33,926 bases of DNA from Streptosporangium carneum (lineage in GTDB: Bacteria; Actinomycetota; Actinomycetes; Streptosporangiales; Streptosporangiaceae), in NCBI RefSeq assembly GCF_027922005.1, contig NZ_BSEV01000008.1, forward strand, positions 320,704-354,629, given 5' to 3'. This document shows positions 31,013 through 33,926 of this stretch, piece after piece. How positions within the stretch are numbered: the first letter of the stretch is position 1; each line of letters opens with the position of its first letter. Under the pieces are notes generated by a model. It did no database searches, was not told the origin of the DNA, and saw only the letters and a program-made list of their open reading frames with translations. The position numbers and the translations under genes were made by a program.

Positions 31013-32179
31013 CTGAGGCTGAAGCTCGGAAGTTAGACCATCATGCGTGATTCATGACCGCTAGATGACCATGCATCCGATATGCCGGAATTATGAGATA
31101 TCCGGAAGGTGGCGGGCTGACCGCCAAAGACCGGGCTCGACGCGAGGCGGTACGGCTGCGCGCGGCGCAGATGTTCGCCCAAGACGTGCCTCAGGCCGAG
31201 GTAGCCCGGCAACTGCGCGTCTCGCCGATGTCGGCCAGCCGCTGGTATCGGGCCTGGAAAACCGGCGGGACCGCGGCGCTGGCCTCCAAGGGAGCGGCCG
31301 GATGGCCCTGCCAGCTCGATGAGGAACAACGTGCCCGGCTGGAAGCCGAACTCCAGGCCGGCCCGGCCGCCCACGGCTGGGCCGACCAGCGCTGGACGCT
31401 GGCCCGGGTGGCGGATCTGATCGCCCGGCTGTTTCGGATCCGCTACAGCCTGCGCGGGGTCTCGCTGCTGCTGCACCGGATGGGCTGGTCGCCGCAGGTG
31501 AGCGTGCACCGGGCCGCGGAACGCGACGAGGTGGTGATCACCTGGTGGAGGACCGAGCAGTGGCAGCGGATAAAAAGACGGCGGCGGCTCAAGACGGCTG
31601 GATCTGCTTCGAAGACGAGGCGGCCAGATCTTCCAGACCGCCCCGAGGCCGGACGTGGTCGCGACGCGGTCACACGCCCGTGGCCACGGTTTCGGGCAAG
31701 GGATCGGGCCGGGTGTCGATCACCGGCATGATCTGCGTCAAGGCCGGACACCGCAGCCGGATGATCTACCGCGTCCGGCTGCACCGCGGCCGCAAGGGCG
31801 AGCGGCGCAGCTTCGCCGAACGCGACTACGCGCGCCTGCTGGACGCCGCCCACCAGCAGCTCGGCGGCTCCATCGTGCTCGTCTGGGACAATCTGAACAC
31901 CCACCTCAGCCACGCAATGCGCACCTACATCGCCGCCCGTGAGTGGCTGACGGTTTACCGGCTGCCCGCCTACGCTCCCGAGCTCAACCCCGCCGAAGGC
32001 ATCTGGGCGAGTATGAAGCATGGCCTGGGCAACCTGTTGCTCGACGGCCTGGACGCCCTCAACGCGACGATCAAGACCCGGCTGAAGCGTATGCAATACC
32101 GGCCTGACCTGATCGACGGCTTCTTCGCCGAGACCGGCTTGGCCTTCGAACTGACCTAACCCCGGGAATTCATCCTCAG
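31013..32179 (+). mobile_element. IS630-family insertion sequence
   Basis: About 1.17 kb bounded by imperfect terminal inverted repeats of about 28 bp: left CTGAGGCTGAAGCTCGG..., right (reversed) CTGAGGATGAATTCCCGG..., both continuing with GTTAG. The left flank has the TA expected for this family; the right flank reads CA, so the target duplication is not intact. It carries one transposase in two frames. Confidence 0.85.
31093..32159 (+). CDS. IS630-family transposase, candidate -1 programmed frameshift
   Basis: The first frame (31093-31731) holds the N-terminal helix-turn-helix region: AARQLR-like AEVARQLRVSPMSASRWYRA, WTLARVADLIARLF, then YSLRGVSLLLHRMGWSPQ. The second frame (31545-32159) carries the DDE catalytic domain: WICFEDEA (D), IVLVWDNLNTHLSHAM (D), and LPAYAPELNPAEGIW (E). 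At 31571-31577 the run T-AAAAA-G allows a Lys tRNA on AAA to slip back one base, joining the frames into a product of about 355 residues, normal for IS630. Without shifting, only a protein of 212 residues lacking the catalytic domain is made. Confidence 0.88.
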
Positions 32180-32209
32180 CAGCAAGAAGCAGAGACGGTC
32201 GAGAAAACC

Positions 32210-32250
32210 AGAAGGCCTCTGAGCGGATAATCCCTGCTCAGAGGCCTTCT
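32210..32250 (-). terminator. terminator following the tRNA-Arg fragment
   Basis: AGAAGGCCTCTGAGC (32210-32224) and GCTCAGAGGCCTTCT (32236-32250) are perfect 15-bp inverted repeats. On the minus strand the stem begins 9 nt after the tRNA-Arg 3' end and is followed by GGTTTTC, so it is probably the original terminator of that tRNA gene. Confidence 0.85.
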
Positions 32251-32258
32251 TGCATCTG

Positions 32259-32300
32259 CGCGGCCGAGAGGACTCGAACCCCTAACCTTCTGATCCGTAG
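32259..32300 (-). other. orphan 3' end of tRNA-Arg (anticodon ACG), attachment-site remnant
   Basis: Minus-strand CTACGGATCAGAAGG, T-arm AGGGGTTCGAGTCCTCT and acceptor strand CGGCCGC plus G match the 3' half of a tRNA-Arg(ACG). No 5' half lies upstream. The native-looking terminator sits on the 3' side, so this appears to be the chromosomal side of an integration event, with the former element to the right. Confidence 0.7.
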
Positions 32301-32325
32301 GTCCCCGAACGATGTCCAGGGCTGT

Positions 32326-32463
32326 TCAGAGCCGTTCGTCCTGCTGCTCGCCGGGACTCCGGCCGTTCAGGCCCGCCCAACTCAGTTCATGATCGTCCGT
32401 TCGGGTGGCTCCCAAGATGGCTCCCAAAACCGGATCGACGCCGTTTCCTCTACCGGACCGTAC
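32326..32463 (-). pseudogene. possible integrase C-terminal tail
   Basis: An open frame of 45 codons reads ...NGVDPVLGAILGATRTDDHE then LSWAGLNGRSPGEQQDERL and stops 26 bp from the tRNA-Arg fragment. Its position and orientation are those expected of an integrase tail next to its attachment site. No catalytic motif is present and a stop precedes it, so this is a weak call. Confidence 0.3.
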
Positions 32464-32514
32464 TCAGCGGCAGCGGCCACTGCGAAACTCGCCTACAGCA
32501 CGTAACGAGCACGC

Positions 32515-33051
32515 TCAGGGATGGTGGTCGATGACGACCATCATGTCTGGGTCGTTTGGTTTCATCAGGACATCGTCGATCCACTCGTCCCCGAGGCGGA
32601 TCTAGTGAAAGCGGAACACGACACAGGTGTCGAACGCACCGCCGATGACGCATCGGATGGGAACCCGCTCCGGCGATGCTCGGATGAGGTCGAACACGCT
32701 GTCGGCGACAACCAGGCCGAGTCGGAGCAACAGGACCTGATCATCACGGCTGATCTGCGGCTGCCCATCGATGCTCGTCACGTGTACCGGCGCGTAGTCC
32801 TCCAAGTGGAAGGCGTTGACGTTCCACTCGTAGCTGGACAGGTCCTGCCAGCCCATCTCAGCGATCGCCGCCGAAGCGGAAGCTGGCACGCCCGCCCATT
32901 GGCCGACGTGCTCGGTGAATATCCAGGCGCCCTCGTTGTAGATGAGTCCCGAGGCGAATTTGTCACGGAGACCCTGGCTGAGAGCAGGAACGGCAGGTGG
33001 CGGATCGACGGTTGCCAGCGGTTGAAGCGCGGATGCCGCCGCCTCGTTCAT
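32515..33051 (-). pseudogene. hypothetical protein gene interrupted by an in-frame amber codon
   Basis: The frame from ATG 33051 encodes 149 residues (MNEAAASALQPLATVDPPPA ... GGAFDTCVVFRFH) and meets TAG at 32604-32602. The same frame continues for 28 further sensible codons (IRLGDEWIDDVLMKPNDPDM, MVVIDHHP) to TGA at 32517-32515. Continuity of protein-like sequence past the stop suggests a recent nonsense mutation, or readthrough. No family recognised. No strong ribosome-binding site. Confidence 0.65.
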
Positions 33052-33123
33052 CCGGATAGTGAGCCCCCGGCACGGTACCGGCCCCGATGTCAGCCCACCA
33101 GTTTGGAAGATTTCGGCGCACGA

Positions 33124-33160
33124 CCCGCTGACCTGCCGCGTCCCAGGTCAGCGGGCTTTT
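33124..33160 (+). terminator. intrinsic terminator
   Basis: CCCGCTGACCT (33124-33134) and AGGTCAGCGGG (33145-33155) form a perfect 11-bp stem with a 10-nt loop, followed by CTTTTC. No intact plus-strand gene ends before it, so it may have served a gene lost by rearrangement. The rest of 33052-33454 shows no gene. Confidence 0.75.
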
Positions 33161-33454
33161 CGTGTTCCCGCGCCTCCCTGTGATTCCCCCCTGGTTCCTG
33201 GTCTTACTGGCACGCGAGTGGCACGGCTGGGAGGGCCGGTGATCAGCCCCGTCACCCGGTGGGCTGGGGCTGAGGAACGAAGTCCCAGACCTCCGATCGC
33301 CCCCAAGCACGCACGAAGATCAGCCACCATCAGGCGATCGTCAGGGTGGTACCAATTCAGATGATTCAGCTGCTGAGGTCACACACAGCCTCGGCGCGGG
33401 TAGCGTGATCACTGTGAGGCCAGTTTTTCCTGTCCGAGACAAAAGAGGTTGAGC

Positions 33455-33763
33455 ATGCAATACGAGCAAGCTCCCTTATGGCGAGTAGGCCTCCGTGGCT
33501 TCGCGCAAGGTGCCATCGGAGGTTTCCTGGCGAGTCTCCTCGCACTGTGGTTCTACAACAACGACCTCTGGCCCTTGGATACGGTCTTCAACTGGCAGAG
33601 CGTCATCGGCTACACGGTGCTATTGGGTTGGATCAGTGGTTTCGGTGCAGCTCTCACCGAACGCCGACGCAGGAAGACAGCGGTCAAGGGGGTAGGCAAA
33701 GCGATGTCCAGTTCGACAGAGCACGCCGTAACCAGTGAAACCTCACAGGCACCCCAGAACTAG
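33455..33763 (+). CDS. small two-helix membrane protein
   Basis: 102 residues: two hydrophobic helices (about 10-31, GLRGFAQGAIGGFLASLLAL; about 47-67, SVIGYTVLLGWISGFGAAL), a basic cytoplasmic stretch ERRRRKTAVKG and a Ser/Thr-rich tail. No family recognised. AGAGG seven bases before the ATG supports the start. Confidence 0.65.
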   Translation: MQYEQAPLWRVGLRGFAQGAIGGFLASLLALWFYNNDLWPLDTVFNWQSVIGYTVLLGWISGFGAALTERRRRKTAVKGVGKAMSSSTEHAVTSETSQAPQN

Positions 33764-33779
33764 GTCTAGCGTGCGAGGC

Positions 33780-33926
33780 GGCGGGGTGGCCCACGTACGG
33801 CGGCCGACGGCCGGGTACGGCGCGCGGGCGGTACGGCGGGCGGCCCGTGGTCCCGCCGCCGGCCGAGACCGGCGCCCACGCCGCACGCTCGGGCGGCGTT
33901 CGGGCGGCGGGCCGTGCGGCGGCGCG
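33780..33926 (-). repeat. GC-rich dispersed repeat, copy B (runs to window edge)
   Basis: On the minus strand this end aligns with copy A at 27566-27705: cgccgcccgaac, ccggtctcggcc, ggcggcgggaccacgggccg and ccgccgta are shared. Copy B is about 10 bp longer near its 5' side. It might continue beyond the window. Confidence 0.6.

Noticed and set aside
32259..32335. complete tRNA-Arg gene
   Set aside because: Similarity stops at the anticodon; upstream sequence does not pair with the acceptor 3' strand.

Overview
The window comes from a high-GC Gram-positive actinomycete, most likely a Streptosporangiaceae-type genome (Nonomuraea/Streptosporangium group). The evidence is the GC-rich codon use, GTG/TTG starts, a large SARP regulator, a mycoredoxin, SepF, and the conserved block tRNA-Thr, tRNA-Met, rpmG, MaoC/HadA-like, MaoC/HadB-like ... 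murB on the minus strand. The genus is inferred from gene content, not shown by a marker gene.

Left part (1-9.6 kb), mostly core: a peptide-type ABC solute-binding lipoprotein overlapping a downstream peptidase-like gene; a mycoredoxin; a GDT1/TMEM165-type manganese exporter behind a yybP-ykoY (Mn2+) riboswitch; murB whose stop codon lies inside a 15-bp tandem array; a CysS-tail/glycosyltransferase-like protein; an enoyl-CoA hydratase family gene with two identical palindromes over its promoter; a 225-bp MITE-like element inserted exactly at the stop codon of the hadB-like gene; hadA-like, rpmG, tRNA-Met and tRNA-Thr; then a hemerythrin-like gene.

Middle part (9.6-25.4 kb): a 1183-aa SARP/AfsR-type regulator with pentapeptide repeats in its linker, small hypothetical genes, a PRPP-synthetase family gene, a transglycosylase-like secreted protein lacking the expected catalytic Glu, a surface protein, a protein made of two SepF domains in tandem, a GNAT gene, an ECF sigma factor and peroxiredoxin pair with a coupled leader ORF and hairpins over the sigma ribosome-binding site, a NUDIX hydrolase, two membrane or secreted hypotheticals, and a GNAT gene behind a leader ORF/terminator that looks like a ribosome-controlled attenuator.

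Right part (25.4-33.9 kb), accessory and decaying: an aquaporin N-terminal fragment, a frameshifted TPR-regulator remnant, cutA, a small secreted protein with a strong promoter and palindrome, an integrase remnant broken by an 8-bp duplication beside an orphan tRNA-Tyr 3' end, an IS630-family element with a candidate -1 frameshift, an orphan tRNA-Arg 3' end followed by its own terminator, and a gene interrupted by an amber codon. Two diverged copies of a roughly 130-bp GC-rich repeat lie in inverted orientation 6 kb apart. This reads as a repeated integration hot spot.

No complete defence system, CRISPR array or biosynthetic cluster was found. The most interesting unexplained items are the two leader/attenuator arrangements (20.3 kb and 25.5 kb), the tandem SepF, and the tandem arrays that begin at stop codons of unrelated genes.
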